DNA of 64,000 nt from Adiantum capillus-veneris (lineage: Eukaryota; Streptophyta; Polypodiopsida; Polypodiales; Pteridaceae). The stretch lies in assembly GCA_014529385.2 (NCBI GenBank), contig CM043953.1, positions 80,606,338 through 80,670,337 on the forward strand, read 5' to 3'. Of this stretch, positions 32,701-42,355 are shown one piece after another. The notes beneath the pieces are model-generated. The model saw nothing but the letters and a program-made list of their open reading frames with translations, did no database searches and was not told the DNA's origin. The position numbers were made by a program, and so were the translations under genes. Every line of letters starts with the position of its first letter. Within the stretch, counting starts at the first letter, position 1.

Positions 32701-34693
32701 TGAAAGCTGGTGTATGTACAATGGGGATGGTGTTACCCATCTCCCTAGCATCTATATACATGTCCTTTTCCCTGAACTTAAAGGAGATTCTCCTTTCAGG
32801 AAATTTAACATGGGCAGCCAGACGGTCAAACCATGGTGCCCCTAGGATTACATCCTCATGCTTGAGAGGAGAGATAAAGAAATCCTCTTTGTCCACATAG
32901 CCTTGGACATGAAGCCTCAATTTCCCGATTAAGGGAGTGACTGAAGCTTCTTGCCCCTTGAAGGCACTGTCTGCGGGTAGGATATCTCCCATCTCGTAGG
33001 ATTGTATGCCTAGCTTGGTGGCTAACTCCATAGATATGAAATTGTGAGTAGAACCAGGGTCAAAGAGAATAAAAGCATCATGTTCTCTTACCTTTCCCCA
33101 AGCATGGCATAGAGGAGATCCTTTGTGGTGAGTTTGGTGAATCTCCTCCTCTTGGATTTCAACCAAAGAAGCTCTAGGAGGATCTTGGCGGTTGTTCTTT
33201 TGGGGACAAGCGCGGTACGCATGCCCTTGTTCGCCGCACTTGAAACACCGGTTATCTTTACGATAACGCTCAAGCTCTTCAGGAGAGAGTTTATTCTTTC
33301 CTTTGTAAACTCCCTTCTCTTTAGCTTTGTTGGAATTGCCCTTAGGAGACTTTTGGACATTGTCCTTCCCCTTAGGCTCATTGGTACCTTTGTTTTCCGG
33401 GGGCTTATTATTTCTTTTACCCCCCGTTTGGAAATTGATTCGCGAGGCCACCATAGTATGGTGTATTACCGCCGATATGGTACGTGGCCTTTGGGAGTTG
33501 ACATACTCCGCCATTTCTTCGGTTAAGCCCGCACAAAATTGTTGCTTTTGCTCTCCAAAATCCAACTTTTTGAAGACAGTGGCTTTGAGTTGTAGGTCCC
33601 AAAACTTGTCTACATATTTGTGGATGGATTCATTGGGAGAGAGCTTTAAGCTTCGCCATTCGGTGAGTACTTTGTCTTTGGCATCGGTGGCCAAAAACTG
33701 CTTCATAATGGAAGCTCTTAAAGCCTTCCATGTTCGTGGAGCTTCACCGTTGGCTCGTAGGCTAGACCACCATTGTCTGGCGGACTTTTGAAAGTGCATA
33801 GCTACATGGCGTAGCTTAGAGGACTCCGTGAAGCCCTCATCTCCAAACGCCGCATCGAATTGCTGGATAAAGGCCAAAACTTTGTCTGTAGCACCGAAGG
33901 TGCCATCATAGGTAAGGAAAGAGATGCTCTTCCCTCCCTCTTTGAATTTCTTCAGCTTGGACGACCTCTTCCATGCGGCATAGGATTTCCTATGGCCTCT
34001 TCTTTTTGATGGTTCAAAAGTTGCACCATCACTTTCTTCAGAAGATGAAGAATTTGAAGAAGGTGGAGAAGAGGGTGACCTCTTTCTCGCCTTTTTCTTG
34101 TCTTGATCTTTGTCGTCTTCACCATAGCTTTCATAAGAGGAAGAGGATGAAGAAGATGGAGAAGAGGGTGTCCTCTTTCTCGCCTTTTTCTTCTCTTGCT
34201 TTTTATCATCCCTCTTTGAATTATGGCGTGGAGAAGAGTGTGAGGGTCTTCTCCGCTTTGGTGGTGATGGAGAGCGTTTAGCCCGCCGTCTTCGTGGAGC
34301 CATCTCCGCCGAGGTGGCGGGAGACTCGCTTCTTTCTCGTTCCTTCGGTGGAGGCTCTTGAGTTCTCCTTTGGGAAGGAGATGCATCATCAAGAAGTAAG
34401 TTCTTGAGCCCTTCATATGGATTCTCTTCTTCTTCCCGAATCGGAGAGAGACCTCTTTTGGTAGTCTCACAAGGAGGCTTCCTAGGTGTTCTCTCGTCAT
34501 GGTGATGAACTTGGAGAATCCCGTGAGCACGGAGCTGCCGTTGCACTTCACTTTGGAGAGATGGATTGCCCATGGCTTGTTGAAGCCTAGAAACAAGATA
34601 ATTAACAAGCATTGAAGCATCATTAGTAGCTTGCTCATGAGCAAAATCAAAGTTATCAACATTAATTTCACTCTCTTTAATATTGTCAGCCAT
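29744..34693 (-). CDS. Chromovirus gag-pol polyprotein (1,611 codons to stop at 29858; chromodomain continues to 29744)
   Basis: One frame encodes the whole polyprotein. Gag has an Arg/Ser-rich region (residues about 110-220), a capsid core (about 280-430, HFQKSARQWWSSLRAN) and a zinc knuckle CFKCGEQGHAYRAC (about 482). The protease has LFDPGSTHNFIS (about 544; D-P-G, a known plant variant of D-S-G). RT has YFSRIDLKSGYHQ (about 830) and FFDDIIIYS (about 892), RNase H has CDACGDCLGAVLLQ (about 1040), and integrase has MDFIFGLP, SDRDPRM and TDGQSE (about 1290-1385). Two defects are visible. The HHCC zinc site of integrase reads CVVRQ instead of CVVCQ (Arg codon at plus 30911-30913), and a TGA at 29858-29860 truncates the chromodomain, whose remaining 38 codons (RYLIKFKNYPFEDARWMQ...) stay open to TAA at 29744. 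The ATG at 34693 is chosen because the 61.4-kb relative starts at the same place. Confidence 0.92.
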
Positions 34694-35097
34694 TCTAACA
34701 ACTTTTAGGTGTAAACTTTTTAGGTGTACTTTGGCACTTCAAGCCCTAGTTGCTACTCCTCTTTACCCCTTTAGAAAAAGCACTCAAGCTACTGTACCCG
34801 CGGCTCGAATACCATTAATTGCAAGGAATAGAAGAGAGGGTCTTTCGACACCAAAACAGCACCGGCTCCTGTCAAGCTTCTAATAGCTCAATAGTGGTTA
34901 AGCCGTAGGCAAGCCCCGTAGGACTCCACTATTAAGACCATAGCTCTCGACGGTGATGCCCCGTTAACTGCACAAAGGCAGGCGCACTGAAAGGCTGAAA
35001 AATCCCTATTCTACTTACTCACACGCAATTAATAATACCAACCATTTGTAGCTAGCTTGAGGACCTCCCTTCTTGAGCAAGAAAAGAGAAACCTTGA

Positions 35098-35109
35098 GCT
35101 CTGATACCA
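35098..35109 (-). other. Primer binding site, initiator tRNA-Met
   Basis: The minus strand reads TGGTATCAGAGC one base inside the 5' LTR (35111-36700), a perfect plant tRNA-Met primer site. Confidence 0.95.
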
Positions 35110-35110
35110 A

Positions 35111-36700
35111 TGTAACATTTAATGGCCTAAAATCTTATTTGTAGCGGAAATTAGCATGAACATAGTGGGCATTTCATTAGAATAGATTCCTAATGAGAAT
35201 TACAAGAGTGCTTGGGTGGAGAGAGCAACAAAAAGCATAACACCTAGTTAGATAGCATCGACAATACTTTCAAAAGAGAGAGCAATTAAGCTATTGACAA
35301 CAGTTGAGGACCGGATTTGCATGGAGCCGGTCCCCCCTCCAAAAGGCTTTGTATTATGGTTTCTCCCATCAAGAGAGACATTGTAAAATACAATTCTTTG
35401 TGTTCCTTCAAGACTAGCTAGTGCAATGAAGATGGAAGCTTCATACACCAAGCAAAACACTTAATCAAACACAACTTGAATTATCCCCGTTCTCAGACCC
35501 AAGACCTCACACACCTTCGAAGATGGTGAGAGCTAGCAGGGTATGAGAGTAGATTGAGAGGAAAAAGAAGTATCTTACGAGAAAGAAGTACATCTCCTCA
35601 CATAATCACTCATATTAGCATAGCTTAGCTTAGTAATTAGCTTGGTAGAGAAGATGAGCATGCATTGAAGCTTGGCTCTTGGTTGGATTTGCATCCACAT
35701 GCCAAGAGAGTGTTGATGTAGGCTTCTATCTCACAAGCTTGGAGTAGGTGATGAGCTCTCCATTAAAGCTTGGGAGGAGATAGAGTATTTTCCCTTCACA
35801 CATGGTCAAGTGTGAGAGTGTGAGTGTCAATGCCAAGCAAAAATCAGCCCCCTCTCTCTCTTGGGCGAGCCCTAGCTGCTAAGTTAGTCTGGCTTTTGCC
35901 TCATTGGACCTCCCCAGGTCAAGCCAATAGGGATTAAGCAGCATAAGTGATAGCCTTCTGACATGTGTCCCCCTTTCCCCTTTTGTGAGAGCTTTAGATA
36001 ATTAAATAATTAAACTAAACTCTCATTGGACCCCTTTGCCTCCTGGCCAATAGGAATCAGGCAAGCCATGGGGCTCCTGAATGCTCATTGGACCCCTTGG
36101 GAGACTGCCCAATAGTCTTCTAGGACACTTAATTCTTATTGGTTTCTTTTATTAAATGTTTTTAAATTAATTAAACTAGATTTACTCTAGCCTAATTCTC
36201 ATTGGTCCACTTCAAGGGTCTTCCAATAGGAATTGGGCATACCTTGTGGGCATCTGGCCTAGGGAGCTGACATGTGTCCCTCATTCCCTTTGTGTAAAGG
36301 GAGCCTGTGTGTGTGTGTGTGGCTTTCTCTCTCATCCCCTAGCTTTGGGGCTCGCCCCCTCCCATGTAGGGATGTAGAAAGACTTTTTGGGCACACACTA
36401 AGCATCCAATTTTCCCTAAGGTTGACCTTTGGACACAACCTTTGAATTTTGGAACCTTAGCATTTTGGAAGTCTTAATGGGCTGAACCTTAGGGTCTTTT
36501 TAGCCCGTTGTTTCACATGGCTCTTTTGCAGATGGCCCCCCCTTTGGATCCCTATTTTCCCTCCTTTGGATCCCTACTGTGGCGGGTCTGCTAACTTAAC
36601 CAATATTCTAGCTTTTTCTCCCTTCGCACTTCCCCACATTAAATGATCAGTTTAATATGAGAAAATCATTTAGGAGAATTAGATATTGATTATTATGACA
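35111..36700 (-). repeat. 5' LTR of young chromovirus (1,590 bp)
   Basis: Same length as the left LTR and practically identical to it, with the same CCAAT dyads and GT tract. It is followed by the second CTTTC target copy at 36701-36705. Confidence 0.97.
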
Positions 36701-36897
36701 CTTTCTTTCATCCATCTCCCCCGTATTGCTTTCCGTCACAAAGTTGACCGTTGCCTTACGTTGCTTTCATTTCTGAGCAGCCCAATATTCCCTCATTAAT
36801 TTTTTGCGCTGAAGTTGAGATTCTCTACTCAATGACGATGAGCTGATAGACAGTTCTTCACTGTGCTCCATTGTTGCAGTACTTTCAAAGGATTGCT
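36701..36897 (-). pseudogene. Gene 3 third coding exon (5' part)
   Basis: The exon opens after the acceptor TTTCTTGTAG and encodes EQSFESTATMEHSEELSISS followed by a basic stretch (QRKKLMREYWAAQK, stop TGA, KQRKATVNF). It ends at the chromovirus insertion with the frame continuing into RRICQSM at 27790 if one target copy is ignored. Phase agrees with the upstream exon (G|AG). The TGA may be a decayed CGA. Confidence 0.55.
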
Positions 36898-37388
36898 CTA
36901 CAAGAAATACAATACAAATCATAACTACATGCTATACTTTTAATTAATACATGGCACTTCTTGCGCTAATTAGCAAGATACTAACAAAGCATAATAAGTG
37001 TTTACATACCTCAAGAATCATCAAGTAGAAGAGGAACCTATAGAGATAGAGTTCGTGAGAGAGAGAGAGAAAGAGTACAGAGAGAGAGAGAGAGATGAGC
37101 GCGAGCTCAGACACAAGAGGACCCATGCTTAGAGAGAGAAAGAGAGAGAGAGAGAGGGGGGGGGGGTTGAGCGATACAGAAATCTCAGCAAGAGCTCTGT
37201 GAGCGAGAGACAGAGAGGAGTTAGATAGAGCTCCAAGAGAGATCTCAGAGACAAAGAAAACTCAAAGCAGAGAGAAAGCTCAGATAGGTTGTAGCGGGAA
37301 AGAAGAGGCGGACAATTATCCAGCATTCAACAGTAAATTACATTTAGTCTCATTAATTGTGGTACGTTAGGAGACTTAATTGACGTAC
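36898..37388. other. Intron of gene 3 with GA-rich microsatellites
   Basis: Flanked by donor AAG|GTACGT (37388 downward) and acceptor TTGTAG (36898). It contains imperfect (GA)n runs at about 37055-37094 and 37130-37158, the latter followed by a (G)10 run. Unlike the other large introns of this unit, it has no obvious AGTGGT palindromes. Confidence 0.6.
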
Positions 37389-37644
37389 CTTAGGAGATTG
37401 ATATTCTTTTTGAGATTTGAAGCACTTTTAAAACACCCACTTTTAAGCGCAAAAAAGCAATGTCCTTAACATTACTTTCCAGGCCACCTATACATGCTTT
37501 CACCCATGTAGTATCAACCAGGTGTATAGATGACAGCTCGACACCTGAAGGAGGAGGCACATCCTCTTTTGCCCTAGGACGTTTAGAAAAGCCTTCGGCC
37601 CTATCCGTGCTCTTCAATTCTGAAGTGACACAAGCTGCATTCAC
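37389..37644 (-). CDS. Gene 3 second or first coding exon
   Basis: ATG at 37644 opens a frame (MNAACVTSELKSTDRAEGF...) of about 84 codons with GVELSSIHLVDTTWVKACIG and a basic C-terminal half. It reaches TAA at 37390-37392, immediately before the splice donor AAG|GTACGT, and the phase matches the next exon, so the TAA is likely a decayed codon or the donor use is slightly different. Whether further upstream exons existed is unknown, because the Tat-like element starts at 37789. Confidence 0.45.
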
Positions 37645-37788
37645 TGTTTAATTCCATGTTTAGCTTTGATTTCTAGATGAACCATACTCTAAAAGCTTCT
37701 AGTGACTTGGCCCAATAATTGCTTTATTGTGTTGTGCATAACTCCATTAGTGCACAGAGTTGGGTCAAATGAAACAGGGAATGCAGTG

Positions 37789-38373
37789 TGTTAACCCTCG
37801 TGGTTCACAGACACCCTATCGCCTACGACGGATGCCGCATTATTTATTTTGTAGAGTCAGGCACCGGGCTTGTCGGTCCAATAGGAAAAGGGTAGAGTGA
37901 TCACCGATGAGAGGCGCACTCTAACTGGAACACGCAAGGGTTAGTTGGCTAAGCATGGGCTCCAAAATGTGAATGGGGTGAGCTCATATAAAAGTCACCT
38001 AAACCTAAAATTGACCTATTCTCTCAGTGTGCAATAGAAGAAGTGCTCTTGCCCTTTCTCCATCCCCATCTCCATTGTGTGCTCACAGGTGTGTGTGTGT
38101 GTGTCTGTGTGTGCGCGCTTGAGGGAGAGTGTGTGTGTGTGATCGAGCATTGCAACGGCACCTGCGGCGGTGAGGCTGTTGAGCGCAATATGGCGGAGGC
38201 TCCCTCTTCTTAGCGGCGAGGAATCCTTCACAACAAGCGCAGGGAGGTGAGTGACACATCCCTGCTCTCTGTGAGCTTGCTAGGCCTGCTAGTTTTGTGC
38301 TTGCAGCCTTCGTGGCTCGCACACAGTGCTCGGCAAGTCCCTAGCTCCGACACGTGTGGCAGACGCGCACATT
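37789..38373 (+). repeat. 5' LTR of the Tat-like element
   Basis: Starts TGTTAACCCTC and shares with 56953-57550 the blocks CCGGGCTTGTCGGTCCAATA, GTGCTCACAGG followed by GT repeats, GCGGTGAG/GCGGCGAG, GTGAGTGACACA, GAGCTTGCTAGG, GTGCTTGCAGCC and CACACAGTGC. A TATAAAAG box near 37985 could be the U3 promoter. The two LTRs are strongly diverged, indicating an old insertion. Confidence 0.7.
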
Positions 38374-38375
38374 TT

Positions 38376-38393
38376 TTGCACCGTTGCCGGGGA
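38376..38393 (+). other. Primer binding site, tRNA-Asp type
   Basis: TTGCACCGTTGCCGGGGA resembles the Tat/Athila primer site TGGCGCCGTTGCCGGGGA (complement of tRNA-Asp) with two or three mismatches and sits at the LTR end. Confidence 0.7.
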
Positions 38394-38479
38394 GTTGCCC
38401 TGTACCAAGCTCCGGGAAGCACTCTGTGCTGCCCTGTGGAGACACCAAGCTTAAGTAGGAAGGTTGTGCTGTGTCGTGG

Positions 38480-38705
38480 GTTAGCTCATTTCGTTTTCTG
38501 CACAGTTAGCTCATTTCGGTTTCTGCACAAAAACAAAGAATATTTGTTCATTCCGTTTTCTGCACAGCTAGTTCATTTCGTTCTCTGCATAACTAGTCCA
38601 TTTCGTTTTCTGCACAAAAACAGAGAATATTTCCTCATTACGTTTTCTGCACAGCTAGACCATTTCGATTTCTGCAAAAAACAATTTCGTTTTCTGCACA
38701 GAAAA
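38480..38705. repeat. Short tandem repeats in leader (CATTTCGTTTTCTGCACA)
   Basis: About nine copies of a core close to TCATTTCGTTTTCTGCACA, spaced alternately by a few bases or by an AAAACARAGAATATTT insert, so a higher-order unit of about 95-110 bp is visible. It lies between the primer site and gag. It may be a packaging or leader repeat, or slippage. Confidence 0.85.
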
Positions 38706-39231
38706 ACAAAAAATAAAAAACAAAAATGACAGAAAACATAAAAAATGCAATGGCTAAAAAATAAATTGATTTATTGGCGGGGGGGAATATTTTAAGTTTG
38801 TCCAAAAAGGTAGATCGGGATCGGTTGATGAGCTTGGGCTTGGGCTTGGGCTTGGGCTTGGTCTTGGTCTTATGATGTAAGGTAAATGCTATTCACTATA
38901 TATAGGCTAGTGCTCAAGTGAAAGAAGAAAGCATGTGGGGCAAAGCCTTCACCTTTCCCTCTACAAGTCACCCTTCAACGTTCTATTTTAAGCCATGTGC
39001 CCAAGTAGAAACTAGGAGAAATTGTCTGTTTTAGGGACTTTGGGAGCTTCCGATAGTCAAATAGTGTTTTGTAAAGTGCACCTAGATCTCCTAAGCGATA
39101 CGCTCGTTTTGAGCTATCACACGTCCCAATCTGTTTTTCAAACCTCAAAAAACATCAAAAACAAGAAAAAATCAAGTAGAAAACGGGGTGCAAAACACCC
39201 ACAAAACAAAGCAAGTAACCTTTGAGGGTAC
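38706..39231. other. Leader of Tat-like element with (CTTGGG)n
   Basis: Non-coding leader. A hexamer run (GGGCTT)5 followed by GGTCTTGGTCTT lies at about 38829-38872. No other signal was recognised. Confidence 0.5.
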
Positions 39232-40313
39232 TTGCCGACACTTATAGGGCGCCCAAAGCACATGTATCTATGCTCTAGTCATGTGCTAGAGTCCGAACAA
39301 CTAGCTAGTGCTTCGATTTACAGGGGTACTCACTATCCTTCCACGCTAGGGTCTACGCCCTCGGTGGGGACCCAAGGTAGTGCAACCCAAGACCCAAATA
39401 TAGCGGCTAGCGACTCTTCCTCTGACTATGATATTATGGAAGATCATCTTACACAAAGCCCCGGGGGAACATACTCCACATGTAGTCTCGCGCACCTTCA
39501 CCCATGGTGCCTGCTCACTTAGGTGACTTGGCAACATTTGCTCAAGCTATTGGTCGATCTATTGCTAAGAATATGCATAACACGCCTGATAGAGAGCCTA
39601 GAAGTAAGGCAGTACAAATAGCCAATCTCACACAAAAATTTAGTGGAGACGGGGATGTGAGAAAGCATATCGAAGTGTTTGAACAAATATGCGATTCTCT
39701 AGGAGAACACAATGACCTACATAAGAGCAATGCTTTAAGCCTAACCTTAAGTGGAAAAGCTGGGGATTGGTATAGAACCCTAAGGGTGGAAGAAAAAACG
39801 ATTTACCCTACTCTTAGGAGACTGTTCTTAAAAGAATACATACGAGAGGGAGTGCTTTGGGGTGTAGCCTCTCAACTCCAGAAAGCCCAACGAGAGGAAG
39901 GAGAGTCGAAGAGAGACTTTATAAGTCGCTTGAAGCATTTGAATTCTCGTTGTAATCCAAATGAGCGCTTCAACAATAACCAATTGCTTGATATATTCAT
40001 TAGGGGATTACGACATGAGGATATCTACAATGGTCTAGTCATTAGAGGTATCACCACTTGGGAAGCAGTCACCACCAATGCGATCCAGTTGGAGCATAAT
40101 TTAATGATTCAAGGAGAAAGAGTGTCTATTGAGACTAAATCTATTAGCTCGCAAGCATCAGGGCATCAGCCAATGACCCTAAAGCCTATTGCTAAGGAGC
40201 CAAAGATATCTAAGATGACTTTAGCAGATCTCACCAAGGCTATTCAAGAGAGTCTTAGAGACAATCGTGCTCCGCAAAACACTCATATGTATCCAAGAAG
40301 GGAGCAACAATGA
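39232..40313 (+). pseudogene. gag of Tat-like element, copy 1
   Basis: The N-terminal frame (39232-39522, ending in the SPGGTYSTCSLAHLHPW region) passes by frameshift into the frame at 39504-40313. That frame holds a standard retrotransposon capsid core (FSGDGDVRKHIEVFEQICD, SLTLSGKAGDWYRTL, FLKEYIREG, RDFISRLKHLNSRC, IRGLRHEDIYNGL). A TGA at 40311-40313 replaces the TGG found in copy 2 (REQQW). The capsid-like domain would form the particle shell. Copy 1 is the better preserved of the two. Confidence 0.85.
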
Positions 40314-42355
40314 TGCTCAGTATGCTATGGACCGCATAGTACCAATGAATGCCCTACTTTTAGAGTAAAATTCATGGGAACTGCAATGCATGTGGGAGGT
40401 ATGGTCATCAAGCTAAGGATTGCATAGTATTTAAGCGTGCGATGGCCAATAGACCAACCTTAGCATGGACAGACACACCTTGAGTGCCTGCATTGATGCC
40501 GGCCCCACCTCTTGAACAAACATCACAACATAGGACCCAAAATGTTGTTTGAACAACACCCTTACCACCTCCAGTGCTAGGACCGCAACCACCACATCCG
40601 AAAATCACTTCTGTGAATCAAGTGGGTTGTGAGTCATCTATTTATTGTTTGGAAGGCTATGATGAAGTTATAGATCCTAATATCACCTATGGGATGGATG
40701 TGCTTGAATTAAGTCCACAATACTACATGGAGGACTATTGGGGACAAGTCAAACTTGTATATCAAGTAGCTGCTCTTGCGGCAAGAGGCCAAACTATCAA
40801 CTACACTGCTAAGAGACCACCTCTTCAATGCTATGAGTGTGGAGGTCCACATCGTGTAGCCGAGTGTCCTATTAGGCTACAAAAGAACGCTACACTAATG
40901 CAAACCAATCAAGCGAGCACGTCTACAATATCGATAGTCATGTGTAATCGATGTGGTGTAGATCATTTGATTGCCCAATGTCCAAATAATCCAAATGCAC
41001 TGAAGATCATGCCATTAAACTTGATTGAAGTTATCGAGGAGCCATCACCAAATACACTCGTGGTACAAGTAAACGTACTCACACGATCGATGCTCCAAAA
41101 ACAAAATTATATTCTTGAGGAAAGAGACACGACATCAATTGCCCAATCTCAAAAAAAGAAGAAAACACGAAGAAAGAGATCGCAAAAAGCAACGAAGTCA
41201 GACCCCAGTTCAAAGACCAACATAGGGACTGGTGATGACCTCGTATATATGAACGACACTAAAGAAGATTCTGATTCAGGTGAAACCATGGAGACCAAAA
41301 CGACCACTAACATAAAAACCAACAAGGAAGATCTTCATGAGCCACAATGGCCAGGATCCAAAAAGAAGATAGGAACTTACCCAAACCCTACAAAGGAGAT
41401 TGAGCGAGTCAAGCAATTAAGGAGTTTGGTAGAAGATACCCAAAGGGATCTAGAACCAGCACCTAGGAAGATCCAGATTACAGACACCGTGTTCCCTACG
41501 CAACAACAACCTCACCAAGTCCATAGACCCTTGGACATACCTAGTGTCATCCAAGAAGAAAGTGACTTAAAGTCATGGGAAAGTGGGCGTACTCACTTCT
41601 TGATGGAAAGAATGTTTACAGAGGGACTACCTGATCCTATCAAAGAAATGGAGATCCCATCTTCCCCACGTCAAGGGACTCAAGGCCAAAAGGTGTCGTT
41701 AAACATTGCCAAGTTGATGGATTTCATGTCTTCAGAAGTTAGAACCACCATCATGTCCAAACTATATAAAGACCCCGAGCTAGTCTCAGCTCTTCGAGCC
41801 TTCCTCAATGGAGAACTGAAGTTTGGGCTACCACAATTTGCACAGATGGATGGAGCTGGGGAGATGCCAATAGAGGAGGAACACTTAGATCCACAACCCA
41901 ACCTAGATGAGAACCTTGTTATAGAAATACCTGTTAACAAGTTGGGACAATACTTTGAGGGTGATGAATCCAATGCGACCATACCAATCACTACTAAGGG
42001 ATTAATTGTGAAGGGAATCCTTGATGGTGGCGCTGGGGTTAGCATTGTGACTAAAAATTGCTGGGAAACTATGGGAAGACCTCACGTTGCGACCACAACC
42101 ATAGTAGTGAAGATGGCCAATGGGTCTATTGTTAAACCTATTGGGATGCTAGAAGATCTCAAGATCAAGGTCTTTGGACATAAAATAAGGATTACCTTTA
42201 TTGTTATGGATTTCTCCAAACACACTATGGCATCGGAGATGATCTTAGGACGTCCTTTCATGAGGGAAGCAAAAATGGTGCATGACTGGTCTAAAAACCA
42301 TGTCTACTTGCAGTTCCAAGATTCTATCATTCGAGTGGATCTTGTGACGGGTTGA
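40314..42355 (+). pseudogene. Gag C-terminus with four zinc knuckles, and first protease, copy 1
   Basis: After the stop, the reading frames give CSVCYGPHSTNEC (40315-40353) and, in another phase, CNACGRYGHQAKDC (about 40384-40425). The long frame 40574-42355 (593 codons) follows with CYECGGPHRVAEC and CNRCGVDHLIAQC. Together these are four C-x2-C-x3/4-H-x4-C knuckles. A Lys-rich, acidic linker leads to a retropepsin-like domain with ILDGGAGVSIV (42017-42049) and MILGRPFMREA (42240-42272). The catalytic triplet is D-G-G rather than D-S/T-G. This protease occupies the normal position between gag and RT. Confidence 0.8.

Larger units (their letters stand above)
27797..36700 (-). mobile_element. 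Young, nearly intact Ty3 chromovirus, 8.9 kb
   Basis: The element has two 1,590-bp LTRs, a 5-bp target duplication (CTTTC), a perfect tRNA-Met primer site, a polypurine tract and a single gag-pol frame of 1,611 codons. I noticed only two differences between the LTRs (C28072 versus A35386; A29127 versus T36441), so insertion is recent. It interrupts an exon of gene 3 so that the reading frame on either side still matches once one copy of the target duplication is discounted. A related but older copy starts at 61420, so the family has been active over a long period. Confidence 0.95.
12860..37660. mobile_element. Palindrome-rich multi-gene DNA-transposon-like unit with nested insertions
   Basis: Three genes and a shared non-coding repeat dialect define this unit. 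Gene 1 (coiled coil plus RING-like) and gene 2 (FCP1/NIF-like) run rightward; gene 3 (DDE-transposase-like) runs leftward from about 37.65 kb and converges on gene 2 near 22.5-22.9 kb. Palindromes of the type ACCACT-N4-AGTGGT fill the introns of genes 1 and 3 and the spacer between genes 2 and 3. Removing the nested Copia element (13967-17644) and the chromovirus (27797-36700) leaves about 12 kb. Short repeated binding-site-like motifs plus an accessory gene and a transposase gene recall the TnpA/TnpD plan of CACTA elements, but the transposase is not of the CACTA family as far as I can tell. Outer terminal repeats were not found, so both borders are approximate, and membership of gene 2 in the element is an inference. 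Confidence 0.55.

Noticed and set aside
33952-34701. 249-codon minus-strand frame overlapping gag
   Set aside because: Alternative frame of the chromovirus Arg/Ser-rich gag region; the overlapping 1,611-codon frame has all the recognised domains.
37389-38430. Tat 5' LTR region as the promoter of gene 3
   Set aside because: The LTR points rightward, away from gene 3, and no spliced leader linking them can be inferred.
38829-38872. Interstitial telomere repeat
   Set aside because: The hexamer is GGGCTT, not TTTAGGG or TTAGGG, and only five copies exist.
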